From positions 76,050,643 through 76,114,642 of the forward strand of contig CM049307.1 of NCBI GenBank assembly GCA_026874595.1: 64,000 nucleotides of DNA, read 5' to 3'. Both the position numbers and the translations under genes were made by a program. The notes under the pieces were generated by a model that made no database searches, was not told the DNA's origin, and was given only the letters and a program-made list of their open reading frames with translations. Source of the stretch: Sipunculus nudus (taxonomy: Eukaryota > Annelida > Sipuncula > Golfingiida > Sipunculidae). This document shows, piece after piece, positions 33,230-43,804 of the stretch; within the stretch, counting starts at the first letter, position 1, and every line of letters starts with the position of its first letter.

Positions 33230-36200
33230 CTAAAAGATGAAAAATAATAGATCGCATCAGGTAATATTAAAAACCAGTATGGTTCACTAATATATTCACC
33301 TCTCAAAAATTATTTTAGAAAATGAGGGATAAGCCCAGCAAAATATTGAACCAGTCAGGTGGGCACGATATTGCGCATGTCCGAAAATTTGCAATCACGA
33401 AAGGAATTTTTTTAACATTTACTATAAATAATTAAGAATTTTTACTATAGGTCGCCATTTTCATCTATTGTACTGATAGTACTGCAGTATGCTATGTTTA
33501 TGCTTTTTTTTCGTGAAAATTATCTCGCCTGGTTCATGTTTTCCCCCTCTGTTCAGGCAGAAGGAAATGGTTTCAGAACAAAACCTTGAACCTTTTTTCA
33601 GCTAAAACGACAAAGGTGGTAGATCAGAGTCGAGTACTGATCGATTGTCGTCAGCGATAACGCAGAAAACCGAGCGTTTTAGTCCACCCTGAATGCCCAG
33701 GCCCCACGGCTGATTCTGGGCGTTGATACATACAATGTAAATGTGAGTTTAACTTTAACAAGACAGCGTGGCCAAAGGTGTGCTTGTTATAAATCGCAGA
33801 TTTATTTTTTTTCTGTTGGGCGCTAGCATGATTTATAATAATTATGCAGGACACTATGTCTGAGTTTTCTATTTTAGCCACACTTTTCTACTATGTACAA
33901 GCATGTGCAAACTCTTTGTAGATACTTTTATATTTTAAGAAGATATCACGGTATTTCATGTATACATTATATTAAATGAATGACCAACCTTTAAGTTGGA
34001 AAAGTAATACACTTATATAATTCGTCCCAGTACCCGTGTCCGCATGTTTTTCTGGGATCATTTTTCATACAATTTAAGATTTGTTAACCTTTCTTGTCTA
34101 AAGGTTGCAGGAGCTATTCCGCCGACTACCTGCGTAAAAAGTAATGCCTTACCTTGCCTTTATTTTTTATGGGACATATAATTCAAAATATGAAAAAACA
34201 AGTTACAGCGTTAACGACTTATTTCTTGCATGAGAACTGATAATAAACAAACCAGTCAAACTTAGGACGCGCGACCGATCACTGTGACGTCATTGTGACG
34301 TCACTTTTGTCTAACAAACACAAAACGCAGCCATAGACATGGAAAGTTTACCATGGAGGAACGTGCCGGGAAGGCGTCATCAATGGTATTTAAGCATACA
34401 TAACGCAAAAGAGTCGCAAAGTAAATATGTTTCACATGATATATAACGACTTTACACAAAATCGGCGGAATATTTGTTTATCAAAAAAAACATGTTGACA
34501 AGGGTTTTGGGACGGACTATACACTGACCTACGTGATAAGCTGTTGAAAGTACCTTCCACCTTGAATCACTGTCGTCCCATCTGTTCTCAATCACCCGGT
34601 CAGGTAGCTCTTCGTCCACACAGATGTAAAATGTACCCTTCTTTATTATGTGCTCCCCAAAAGTCAAATGGCTGTTACATTGAATACAAATGATCAATAC
34701 TCGACTCGGATCTGCCGACTTTGTCGACTTAGCTGAGGTCCCCTGGTGTTTTTTCTTAGACTTATACAACTCCCAGTCTTCCCTCTGTCAGAAAAAGTAA
34801 AAGTTAGGCCAAAATAAAAAAGGTATGGTTCTAGGCACTTTTTTTTCAGAAATCAATGCGGGCGGGCGCTTTTTTATATTTTTTATTTTTTTTTGTTTGT
34901 ATGTTTCGATAAAAATGTCAAATGATAAGGGAAAATCATGATAATAAAATATCTATTTTGCTAAAAAAGTAAAAGCACTACATAACAAAGGAAATAATAT
35001 GATTTTTTCTTCTTGAAAGAAATGTCCAAGTGGCTGCAGCTCAAAATTGGCAAGATTCTATTGAAAATCAAAATCATAATTTTTGATGCGGGGGTTTAAA
35101 ATTGGTGCGGGTTTTATTTTTTTTTTTGGGACTTAGGGAAAGAAAGCGTGAAATACACGTCTGCATTTGGTTACCACAAAGTCCATGTTGTAAGGGATAT
35201 TAGGATGAGACAGTGAGGGAAAGAATATATATTAAACAACATACAACATAGTGTATATATACTGAATATTCAGTGTCACACCTGGAAGTTTTTTCACATA
35301 CCACTAAATCTCTCATTTTAAACAATAACATGTGGCGCGGCGACTGACGTCTATCAAATGAGAGAAATAAAAATATTATTGTTTACTTCTACCATATGAA
35401 AGGAGCACACTCCGTAAACGAATGAGTCTCAAACTACTAGTTTGGATCGACTTTATTTCAACTATTGTTTTATATTATTAAATGTTTGTACATATAAAAA
35501 AATATGAACTGAATGTACCTCCTTTGCATGCGATGACCAATATTATGCTTAAAAACACAATTTCTCACTTGTTTTTTCTCTATAAGATCAGCTAACTTGG
35601 TCGGGTCCTCGTTCCGGAAATGTTCCAAAGTTTCTTCCATTTGCCTCATCTTCTTCCTGTTCTTATTTTCCTTTTCCTCTGCGTCACTTCCTTCTTGAAC
35701 GATTAGATAACAATGACGGGCTTTACCACGTAACTGCAATGCATCGATTTGATTGGTTGTGACGTTATAGCGTATCATGTAGTCACACTGCGGAAGGTCA
35801 ACTCCTTCAGCCACATCAGTCGTGACAAGAAGATTTACAGTATCTATTTAAATGGAAAATGAAAGAAAGTCATAGATTCTCCTGCCGAACAGTAAAGTAC
35901 AAAATTCCTTGTAATGGTACAGTAAACCCTCGCCTAACCACCACCTCGAAAATGCGACCCGTTGGTGGTTGTAATTTCGAGGTTTTACTGTATTTGAGTT
36001 TCGATTTTATAAATTGGAGGAATTTAGACCAACATGAATGTAATGTTTGTAAACATAAACCGAAATTTAATAACACATTGATGGAAATGCTTTGTTTTTA
36101 CTGCTTTAGCCCAGCTGCTTGTTAACATTAACGCAGCAAATACTTTACAGCGAACTGGAACAGGTAAAAAGCAAGCCCTTGAGTGGCCTCATGTCCTGAA

Positions 36201-39200
36201 CGCTATTTTAGTGAACTGATCAAAAATTACTACATCACAACTCTGAATTTAACGGTACTGTGAGGACGCCATTGTTTTTCATGTTTTTGTAAACTCATTC
36301 AAATAATTGTTCGGATTCAAATGCCCTGGCTAAGAGCACATGATATGTTAACTATATATTTTACCAGCACTGCTCGTACCATTCTTGAACTGTTGCAACA
36401 CTTCCTTCTGTTCTTCCTCCGTCATGGAGTATTGGTCTCCCTCCTGACCTGTCAGACGAGCTGGTCTCACGGTTTCAGTCAGCTCAGGACGGCCCTTGAT
36501 GTATTGGACGAGTTTCTCAGTGAGAAACCGGGTTTTTGTCAAAAGCAAGCCTGAATGTAAAGTAGAATTATCAAATACAAGTCGTAGGCTTGTAAAAATG
36601 TTATAAAAGATTGTGAAAAGTGCAAAATGGTAACTGAGCTTGTAATTGATTTAATATCAAGCCTGCTTTCACTTTTGTATGCAGATTACTCCTTTGCGTG
36701 CAATATCAGCCATTACCTAAAATCTCAAATGATTTTATACGCCCGTCTAGCACGGGACGTAAATTTGCATACAAGTATGTTTTAAATGTCACAAACTTAT
36801 TTTAATTCAAACTCTTCTTTAAAATTCTTTCCTTATCGCTTCCCACGCTATAATTTTAAATCTTTATCAGGTTTGATCATGCACATAAATCTATGAACTA
36901 TTAAAGAACATTACTCAGAAAAAAATAAAAGACCGAAAAATGTGCTCCACTAAGATTGAAATTATATGCAATAAACAATATATATATATATTCAAAAATT
37001 TGGTTATTTCAATGTTTCGATACCTGTGTGACGCAGAAAAAAAGATCTCTAATTCCTATCCTTCACTTGTAATATCAGATCGAATTAAGGACAACTGAAC
37101 AGGTGCATTCTTGTAATAATAACCCTACCTTGGGCATCTTTGCTGTGATGCTGTGTCTGTAGGAGTTTCCTCAGTGAAATAAGAAGTACATTTTCATCCG
37201 TGCCATCAATAAGCAGTTTTAGCTCTGGCTCTAACTTTGTAAAACTTGTATACCATTTCTTCTCATTTTCAAAATAACTAAATTTCATTTTTATGTAATT
37301 AATAAAAATTTCTTGATTTATTTTTCCCAAGCTGTAATACCAAAAACCTCCGAAATCAGTATTTTTTTTATCTGAAAAGAAATCCTGCAACATTTTTAAT
37401 GAATCGATGCCTCGAAGCTCCTCATGAACTACAAGGGCAGAATTTAAAAGTAACAATGCATTATATGTCATCATCTTGTCGAGCTGTCTCTTCTTCTCTG
37501 CAGTCTTTCTCCTTGAAAATGCCCATGTCTCATAGGCATGGGTGCCAGGTGATACCTCACACTTTTCTTTGATATTCTTCTGTATTTCTTTCATGAAATC
37601 CAACAGCTGCACACGAAATGGGTCACTTTCAGCCCTCCTTGGTACGGCGATTATCTCAATTTCACTTGGCTTCGGGTGAAATATCTGCAGTTCTTCCAGG
37701 TAATCTCGTACCTGAGATATCTGATGACAATCGAGATTACCACACAGAGTCACGAAATGATCACGCGCTGTCTTGAACTTAGCAGTCTGGGTAGCAGCCG
37801 TCAAACCCAAAATCTGTGGCAATCCTCGAGTATGGTTATGCAGTTTGTCTTCCAGGTACGTGCACATGAGTTCATTATATGGATGACTCCCGTATGCGTG
37901 ATGGCACTCATCAAACACCAGTAAATCTACATCGGTTAGTTTGACAGTTCCGTTCATGATTGCGTTCTTGACTATCATAGCAGTAACCACAACAACTGTG
38001 CTAGATTCGAGAATGTTATTTATGTTTCGCCCTTCGCCAATCACCCCCACTTTGAAGCCTTGTCCGTTCAGGAACTCGCTGAGAATGGTCGACTTTTGCT
38101 CCACTAACTTTCTTATGCTTCCGATGAACAAAGCTTTGAATGGACGATCAGGAATTTTCTTCTGCAGGGAGAGTTGGTGGATCACGTGACCTGCCATGAC
38201 GGTCTTCCCGCAACCTCTCGGGGCACAGATGATACTGTTTGTTCCTTGTAGAGGAGCTCGCGTGAGCTCCAGTTGATATCTACGCAACCTAAGGATTCTG
38301 AAAGTAATAAGTAATACTTATGTGTAATGTGCCACTGAACAAACTCAAAATTAATGAAAGCTTAAGTTGGAGGAGGAAAGACACATAGAGGACAAACTCC
38401 CGAAACCCCTACACATCATGAGACTGATACCGTTAAGAGCTGAAAATTACTTGCCGTATTGTGTAAACCAACCATAAAAGGTTTACTCAAACGAAAACGG
38501 ACACCATTTAGGGAGTTACGTATAGAACGTTTCTAATTTATTCACTTATTAGACTAGAGTTAGAAAACTTTTTCTTCCTTGGGATTAAACATAAACCTCA
38601 GTATTGTATATAAATAGGGTTGACTTGAACTATTTGACTCTGAAATATTATTAACCATTAGGGAAACAATTTAAAATAATTGAAACAAATCCTTATATAT
38701 GAATTGGTATAACGGCAAAAAAGTAAAATAAAAATCATGCTATTATTTGATTTCAGCGAGTGCCAAATTAAAACGTATGTAACGGTTAAAATGGGCATGA
38801 CGGCATGTCGCACGAAGATATATTACTAAAGCTGACATAACGTTTAGTCATAAACGACTTTCGTTACAATTCACGGGCATTTAGAAGAATAATAATTAAA
38901 GTATTCACCCTTTCTTTGTTGTTCCTCCGGCGATGACATTTCCCGGTAGACCTTCTGTTTCAGGTCCTGAGAGTGTAAAAATCTCCTGTGTTCTCGCCGG
39001 GCTCGTTGGTGGACCTTCCGTTTTTGGTGTAAGCACTTCTTCTGTGCATGTAGAAGAATTCTGTGTTCTCTCTGGGTTGGCTGGCAGACCTGTTTCTGGT
39101 ACTCGTGTTTCCTCTGTGCGTGTAGAAGAATTCTGTGATCTCTCCCGGTTGGTTGGCAGACCTGTTCCTGGTGCTTGTGTTTCTTCTGTGCGTGTAGAAG

Positions 39201-39489
39201 AATTCTGTGATCTCTCCGGGTTGGTTGGTAGACGTTCTTTAGGTGCTCGTGATTCCTCCGTGCGCGCAGAAGAAACTTGGGTTTTCCCCTTCCGGTTAGG
39301 AAGACTTTCCGTTTCTGATGCTCGCAGATTTTCTGCAAACGAAGAAACACCCTGTGTTCTTCTCTCCCGGCTATTAAGTGGTCCTTCTTTACTTGTTGCT
39401 GTTGGTTGTTGATCATCTGTGTTTGTTGTAGTGTCCTGTATCTGACTCTCCGCCTGTGATATTGGTTGTATTTCAGTCTCGACTTCCAT
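33033..39489 (-). CDS. RLR-2: RIG-I-like receptor with expanded repeat tail, intact, 6 coding exons
   Basis: Paralogue of RLR-1 with the same exon structure. Join (minus strand): 39489-38909, 38297-37129, 36550-36365, 35843-35569, 34784-34529, 33229-33033, giving 887 aa in one open frame. The tail is residues 1-193. Hel1 starts at LRRYQLEL (198) with APRGCGKT at 219-226, DECH at 323-326 and motif III LTAAT at 359-363. Hel2 motif V reads TDVAEGVD (654-661), one Glu shorter than the family norm AEEG. Motif VI is QLRGKAR (682-688). The regulatory domain has C770/C773 and C827/C832. The 107-residue excess over RLR-1 is almost entirely 24-residue repeats in the tail. The Met used is the second Met of the RLR-1 exon; the first is out of frame here. 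No CARD is seen. Expected to bind RNA in the cytosol; signalling partner unknown. Confidence 0.9.
33640..33725 (-). mobile_element. SINE family S2 fragment shared by RLR-2 and RLR-3
   Basis: AAACCGAGCGTTTTAGTCCA..AGGCCCC matches GCCGAGCGTTTTACCCCCTC..AGGCCCC at 43103-43138 at the equivalent place of the RLR-3 block, and the full-length S2 copy near 53630. The shared position implies insertion before the RLR-2/RLR-3 duplication. Confidence 0.5.
34529..34784 (-). CDS. RLR-2 exon E: first half of regulatory domain
   Basis: Encodes REDWELYKSKKKHQGTSAK, the half-site CIQC (C770, C773) and KKGTFYICVDEELPDRV. Acceptor TGACAG, donor GTCAGT. 256 nt, phase 0 to 1. Confidence 0.9.
35569..35843 (-). CDS. 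RLR-2 exon D: Hel2 motifs V and VI
   Basis: Reads LLVTTDVAEGVDLPQCDYMI then QLRGKARHCYLIV. It is 275 nt, exactly one codon shorter than RLR-1 exon D; the missing codon is one Glu of motif V. Acceptor AAATAG, donor GTGAGA. Confidence 0.9.
36365..36550 (-). CDS. RLR-2 exon C: first part of Hel2
   Basis: Encodes GLLLTKTRFLTEKLVQYI and ARLTGQEGDQYSM. 186 nt, phase 1 to 1, acceptor ATTCAG, donor GTAAAA. Confidence 0.9.
37129..38297 (-). CDS. RLR-2 exon B: Hel1 and helicase insert domain
   Basis: A 1169-nt exon, one codon longer than in RLR-1. Walker A APRGCGKT, FIGSIRKLVEQKS, VFDECHHAYG and LTAAT motifs are followed by an insert ending QHHSKDAQ. Acceptor ACTTTCAG, donor GTAGGG. The 70-residue start region is nearly identical to RLR-1, while the insert is clearly more divergent. 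Confidence 0.92.
38909..39489 (-). CDS. RLR-2 exon A: tail with 24-residue tandem repeats
   Basis: Residues 36-183 form five to six units of a 24-residue repeat, with consensus near LPTNPERSQNSSTRTEETR followed by APET-G. The LP dipeptide falls at residues 63, 87, 111 and 135, exactly 24 apart, and the following GPP unit starts at 159. The DNA unit is 72 bp. The region is hydrophilic, rich in S, T, P, E and R, and predicted disordered. Upstream of the ATG the sequence encodes KRKLGH in this frame but is preceded by a TGA. Acceptor TTATCAG above 39552; donor GTGAAT below 38909. Confidence 0.8.
38940..39384 (-). repeat. 72-bp coding minisatellite in RLR-2 exon A
   Basis: In-frame tandem units within the coding exon. 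Because the unit is a multiple of three and lacks stops, two other frames over it are also open: 38871-39416 minus (181 codons) and 38933-39412 plus (159 codons). The two central units are nearly identical, which suggests recent slippage or unequal exchange. Confidence 0.85.
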
Positions 39490-39929
39490 TTTGTGTCCTA
39501 GCTTCCTTTTATCGCCAGTGGTTCTGACATTTGATCAGGTAGACCTCTGACTCTGATAAAGGAAAATTTGAAATCACTTAAATGAAACTACCATTTTATT
39601 TATTATAATTAATATATAAAAATATCTCAATTTTTAAAGTCTGTTTGTCACGAGAAAAAATAACTTCAATTATGAGTCGAAAATTCATTATGGGATCTTC
39701 GAATGTAACGATTACATAAATCACTCGTTATTATACCAGATTGAAAAAATGGGTTTATGAACTGTCACAGAACAGCTAATTTCGAAGAGAACAATGTTCA
39801 GCGAACTTAATTTCGACGATCATCTTATATTTCTGGCACTTTATTTCAGGGGACAGTGTGTCTGTCACTGTGTCCGTCACAGTGTAGAAAATCAATACTG
39901 ACAAGATCATGTTAACTGACAAGGTATTG

Positions 39930-41549
39930 GAAGTGGAAATTGTCTAAAGGAGCTGTCAAATTCAGTTTTCAGACTAGAACCTGGAGACATCTTAGTCTAG
40001 ACTAGAACCCGGAGACATCTTAGTCAAGGCAAGAACCTGGAGACATCTTAGTTTAAACTAGAACATGGAGACATCTTAGTCTAGACTAGAACATGGAGAC
40101 ATCTTAGACCAAAACCTGAGACATCTTATTTTTATATCTACGATTTCAATGAACACAACTTTGGTTTTCTTATAGATATTTCGCGTTAATTCGCATTATA
40201 ATGTTATAAAGTACCTGTTCATTTAGAATAAAGTGGGTTTTTTTTTACGAATTAAACTAATAGTTCATGCATCATGATAAAATCATCGATTTAATGGAAA
40301 TCAACCATGCCAATTTTAGTTCCTTTATCAAGTACAGAGATTGTCTCAATAGTCGTTTTGATATCAAAGAGTTTAATCTCACGCTTTGCCACCGATTTAT
40401 CTGTGACTACCTCCACAGACGTAAAGCAAACTTATCCTTATGGAATATTACACTAAGCGCAGGTTAAAAAAACGTTCGTTACAAAGCCCCTAGGTCTTGT
40501 GCGATCTATCTGCGTTAAGCAGCGTGTTCACTTGTACTGGCGCGGTTGCGGATGGGGCTAAGATTACAAACAAAGAAATAAGAAAGACTTTGTTGGTATG
40601 TGCGGTGCGAAATCCTGTCGGGCGGATACATTGTCGCATCATGTAGCGGTAGGTACGGAAACGTATTCGCAAAACTCACAAGTGGATGCAGAACCTTATT
40701 TGGGTTACCTGTGATGACATTAGTCCACTCTTAATTCAAAATGATGTGATAACTTTCTGGGGAAAGCCCATGTGGAGTAATTGGGCTGCAGAGAGCTTCA
40801 TATGTGTGCAGACAGACTTCCTGTGAGAGATTGGTGTGCTTGTTGCCGATGTCTTCGCCTATCACACTAACTTAACATCAGTACGTGTTTCTTCCGGTGG
40901 TTCTATTATTTTCCATCACCATACAAGCTGCAGCGGCTTTAGTAATGTTCCCAATATCGCATTGAAAAACGTATTAATGACTCACAGAAAAGCCTATCCG
41001 CACCGCATCTGTACAAGTGGGCACGATAAGAACTTATAGGACATGTTTGTAGCCTTTACGCCTGCATTAGGACCCATGAAAACGCGCCGCAATATCGTGG
41101 AAAATATAACGCTGCGTCGGCGTTACCTATGCGATTTTCTCATATCACGTAAAACATACACACACGTATCACAGACGTAACGTTATATGTACCCGTCTAC
41201 AGCAGTATAAAGTCAGCGCAGAGTTCTTGATTAACTCTCGACCCTGACCTGGTTTATTGTGGCAGGAAACGGTGGCGGCCCCGGGCTCTACTTCAGGGAG
41301 TAGAAGGAATTCGTTTTATTTTTAGCTCCGATCGACTGTTATTACCTAACTTGCTTCAGTATAACTTTGGAATAGGTGAGCGAGCCGGCACGTCTGATGG
41401 CAGGTGAAAGCGACTTGCACACCGCGCCGATACCTTGGACACGAGAATATTGATACAAACAACACATCACAGCACAACACAAACAATCGTCTTACTAAAT
41501 AAGCAGTTAATTGGAAGATTTGTCAAGGACATGAATCGAGCATACTTAC
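39930..41549 (-). other. RLR-2 intron 1
   Basis: No gene. It contains the 28-bp minisatellite (39976-40128) and a segment at about 40490-40690 (GATCTATCTGCGTTAAGCAG .. TCGCATCATGTAGCGGTAGG) that recurs at 47450-47645 in the RLR-3 block. 41160-41350 (CGGCCCCGGGCTCTACTTCAG) matches 48050-48240. These shared blocks show the two introns are duplicates. Confidence 0.55.
39976..40128. repeat. 28-bp minisatellite
   Basis: Five to six units of AGAACCTGGAGACATCTTAG followed by TCTAGACT, spaced 28 bp at first, with the last units degenerate. It is absent from the RLR-3 block, so it expanded after the duplication or was lost there. Confidence 0.9.
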
Positions 41550-41755
41550 CTAGAGGAGTTTTATTTGTGGTTGCATGTCTTGATGGAAATGTCACTGAGA
41601 TTTCCCTGGCTGTCGAATTCTGGGAAATATAACAACTACATGCTGCCATCTGGCGAGAGATTAATAAAAAAAAAACAGAGGTGGTCCCGGGCACACCAAA
41701 TAATGATTCAATATGACCACGTCTTAAATAAGTGGTAGACATGCTTCGTTCGAGT
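41550..41755 (-). promoter_or_regulatory. RLR-2 putative leader exon with splice donor
   Basis: Ends CTCCTCTAG|GTAAGTATG, the strongest donor of the three leader copies. An ATG at 41742 opens 64 codons to the donor, in the same phase (1) as in RLR-1 and RLR-3. Between RLR-2 and RLR-3 the frame is kept with one three-base indel. Joining to the exon A acceptor at 39552 gives a stop within about 15 codons, so this would be an upstream ORF. Confidence 0.55.
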
Positions 41756-42159
41756 ACATATTTTTTTTCTTTGGACATCAACAGATGAGAGAATATAACA
41801 AATTAAGATTATTAATATTGAATTTGTTTTAGGTTTGATATCAAACACTGTAGTCATCATAAGGACATGGACAATGAAATATTTTTTTCGATCATTTCGT
41901 CCGAACTCAAAATACAATCTCTTGATGGTAACATTTATTTTAATAAGTGAACTGATTTAATTTTTAACTGAATTAATATTAATATATACATGTATTTTAT
42001 TGGTACGCTACTATATTCACCTTTCATAAATTTCTTTTCTATTTCTCAAGTGTATTCACACCAGAACTACAGCCATATCAGTAGAGATGGGGCCAACCCA
42101 ACAACCAGTTGGTTGGGTAAAGTTCACTCGGCTGCTCCTTAGATCTCAATTTCAAACTT

Positions 42160-42588
42160 TTTTTATTTTTTTTTGGTGAGGGTAACCGCCTCAATTTTTA
42201 ATGCTGACTTATCTAATTCTTAACCTAAGTATGCACATCTGCAGAGTTTCCATTTCGGTTTAAGTCTACTTGACAGGGCGGTAGCACTCGCCACCTAACC
42301 TTTTTATTTTGAATCCTGGTGTCACCCAGGCCTGGTGTCTGCCGCACCTGCGGGTCTTTGGTGTGTAATCAACCCCATTGCTGGGTCATAAAACCGAAGA
42401 ACCCCCAAAGACGCACTCGCATGTGAGTGATACACGGCTGTGGGGCACAGCCTCCCCATTAAGCCTGCAGAGCGCTCACGCTGGTTGGGGGTCGACCGTG
42501 AAAAACCTCACCGCCTCGGCTGAGATTCGAACCCACGATCTCCCGGCTTTGAGTCTTGCGCTCTACCCCTGAGCCATAGAGGCCGGTC
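42160..42588 (-). mobile_element. SINE family S1, best full-length copy
   Basis: On the minus strand it starts GACCGGCCTCTATGGCTC, with A box TGGCTCAGGGGTAGAGC and B box GTGGGTTCGAATCTC, then the S1 body (AATGGGGAGGCTGTGCCCCA, GACCCAGCAATGGGGTTG) and 3' part GCAGATGTGCATACTTAGG. It ends in an A-rich tail at 42160-42180. About 425 bp. It gives the reference order for the copies at 12560 and 18936. Confidence 0.8.
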
Positions 42589-43040
42589 AATTTTTTAAAC
42601 TTTATGATATCATGTCATTGTGAGGAAATTTTAATAAGTGGTGTAGTGAGTCTGTCTGGCATTTTAGGTGAAATAACGCCAGTCAGTTCGAGCACTAGCA
42701 GTGGCATTGTCGTGAATCGTATGACTCGAAGATGTTATTTTGTTCCATGGTTATAAGAACATTCGTTGAACACACGCTCTTTATTCAGTTTAAGGTACCT
42801 AGTCACCTGCTTGTGTAATATCTTCGTCTTTGGTGGTCTTTTCTGTGAACCCATCCCGGTTTCAGGCTTAACGTCTCTTGTTTTCATATTTTTGATTATA
42901 ACTTATAATTAATATACATGAATTGTACCAATAGTTGGTATAACTAAACGAGGCAATCACAATGTCTTATATGTTCACGTTCGGTAAAGTCTAGAGTTGT
43001 CGGTTACTTGAGAATCCGTAGAACAATATCGGCCTTGGAA
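42589..43040. other. Spacer beyond the RLR-3 duplication edge
   Basis: The place where RLR-3 exon F would be expected. No exon F sequence was found; the duplication homology with RLR-2 begins at about 43040, inside the E-F intron. Confidence 0.5.
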
Positions 43041-43150
43041 GGGTAATTACCCTCCCCTCTCATTGCCACGCCAAGGTTGAATTCTCAGCGCACAGCCCAT
43101 AAAGCCGAGCGTTTTACCCCCTCGCTGTCGAGGCCCCTTGAGTGATTTGC
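43020..43150 (-). mobile_element. SINE family S2 copy
   Basis: The minus strand begins GGCCTCGACAGCGAGGGGGT, then AAAACGCTCGGC and AATTCAACCTTGGCGTGGCA (B-box-like GAATTCAACC), followed by GAGAGGGGAGGGTAATTACC. Its order and words match the copy at 53425-53662. Confidence 0.55.
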
Positions 43151-43763
43151 GATAATTGTGCAGGACGCGCAAGCAGGATTTATGATAACTGTGCAGGAAG
43201 CTATGTGTAAGTTTTCCGGCGAGCCCGGTGCAATTTTCTTCCATTTTACAGGTATAAACTCTTAGTACCGACTTTTAAATTTTCCAGAAGATATCACTGT
43301 ATTTCATGTATACCTTATATGCCTATATAGTAAATCAATGAGCACGTTTAAGCTGGAGAAGCAATGCAATTATACAAATACCTGTATGATAAGCTGTTTA
43401 AAATACCTTCAATCGTGCATCAGATACGTCCCATCCGTTCTCAATCACCCGGTCAGGGAGCTCCACCTCCACACAGATAAAGAATGTCCCCTTCTTTATT
43501 ATGTGCTGCCCTGAAGTCAAGTGGTAATAACACTGAATACAAACGACCATCACTCGACTCGGATCAAAGCTTAGCTGAGGCCCTCTGGTGTTTCTCCTTA
43601 GATTTATATACGGCTCATAGTCTTCTCTCTATTAGAAGAAATAGAACGTAGAGGAAGAACATATGAATTTAAGTTCTGCATCATGTTACCAATAAGTCAA
43701 TGTCGTGAGGGATATTATGATGCATCTGTTGTTTGTTTGATGAGGCAGATAGAAATATGATAC

Positions 43764-43804
43764 ACACACACACACACACACATGCACACACACACATATA
43801 TATA
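43764..43804. repeat. (AC)n/(TA)n microsatellite
   Basis: CA dinucleotides running into a short TA tract, in the D-E intron of RLR-3. Confidence 0.9.

Noticed and set aside
38871-39416. 181-codon minus-strand frame over RLR-2 exon A as a separate gene
   Set aside because: It arises from the stop-free 72-bp repeat read in a second frame. The receptor frame fits the splice phases of exon B and the equivalent exon of RLR-1.
39976-40128. CRISPR-like array
   Set aside because: Direct 28-bp tandem units without unique spacers, in a eukaryotic intron. A minisatellite.
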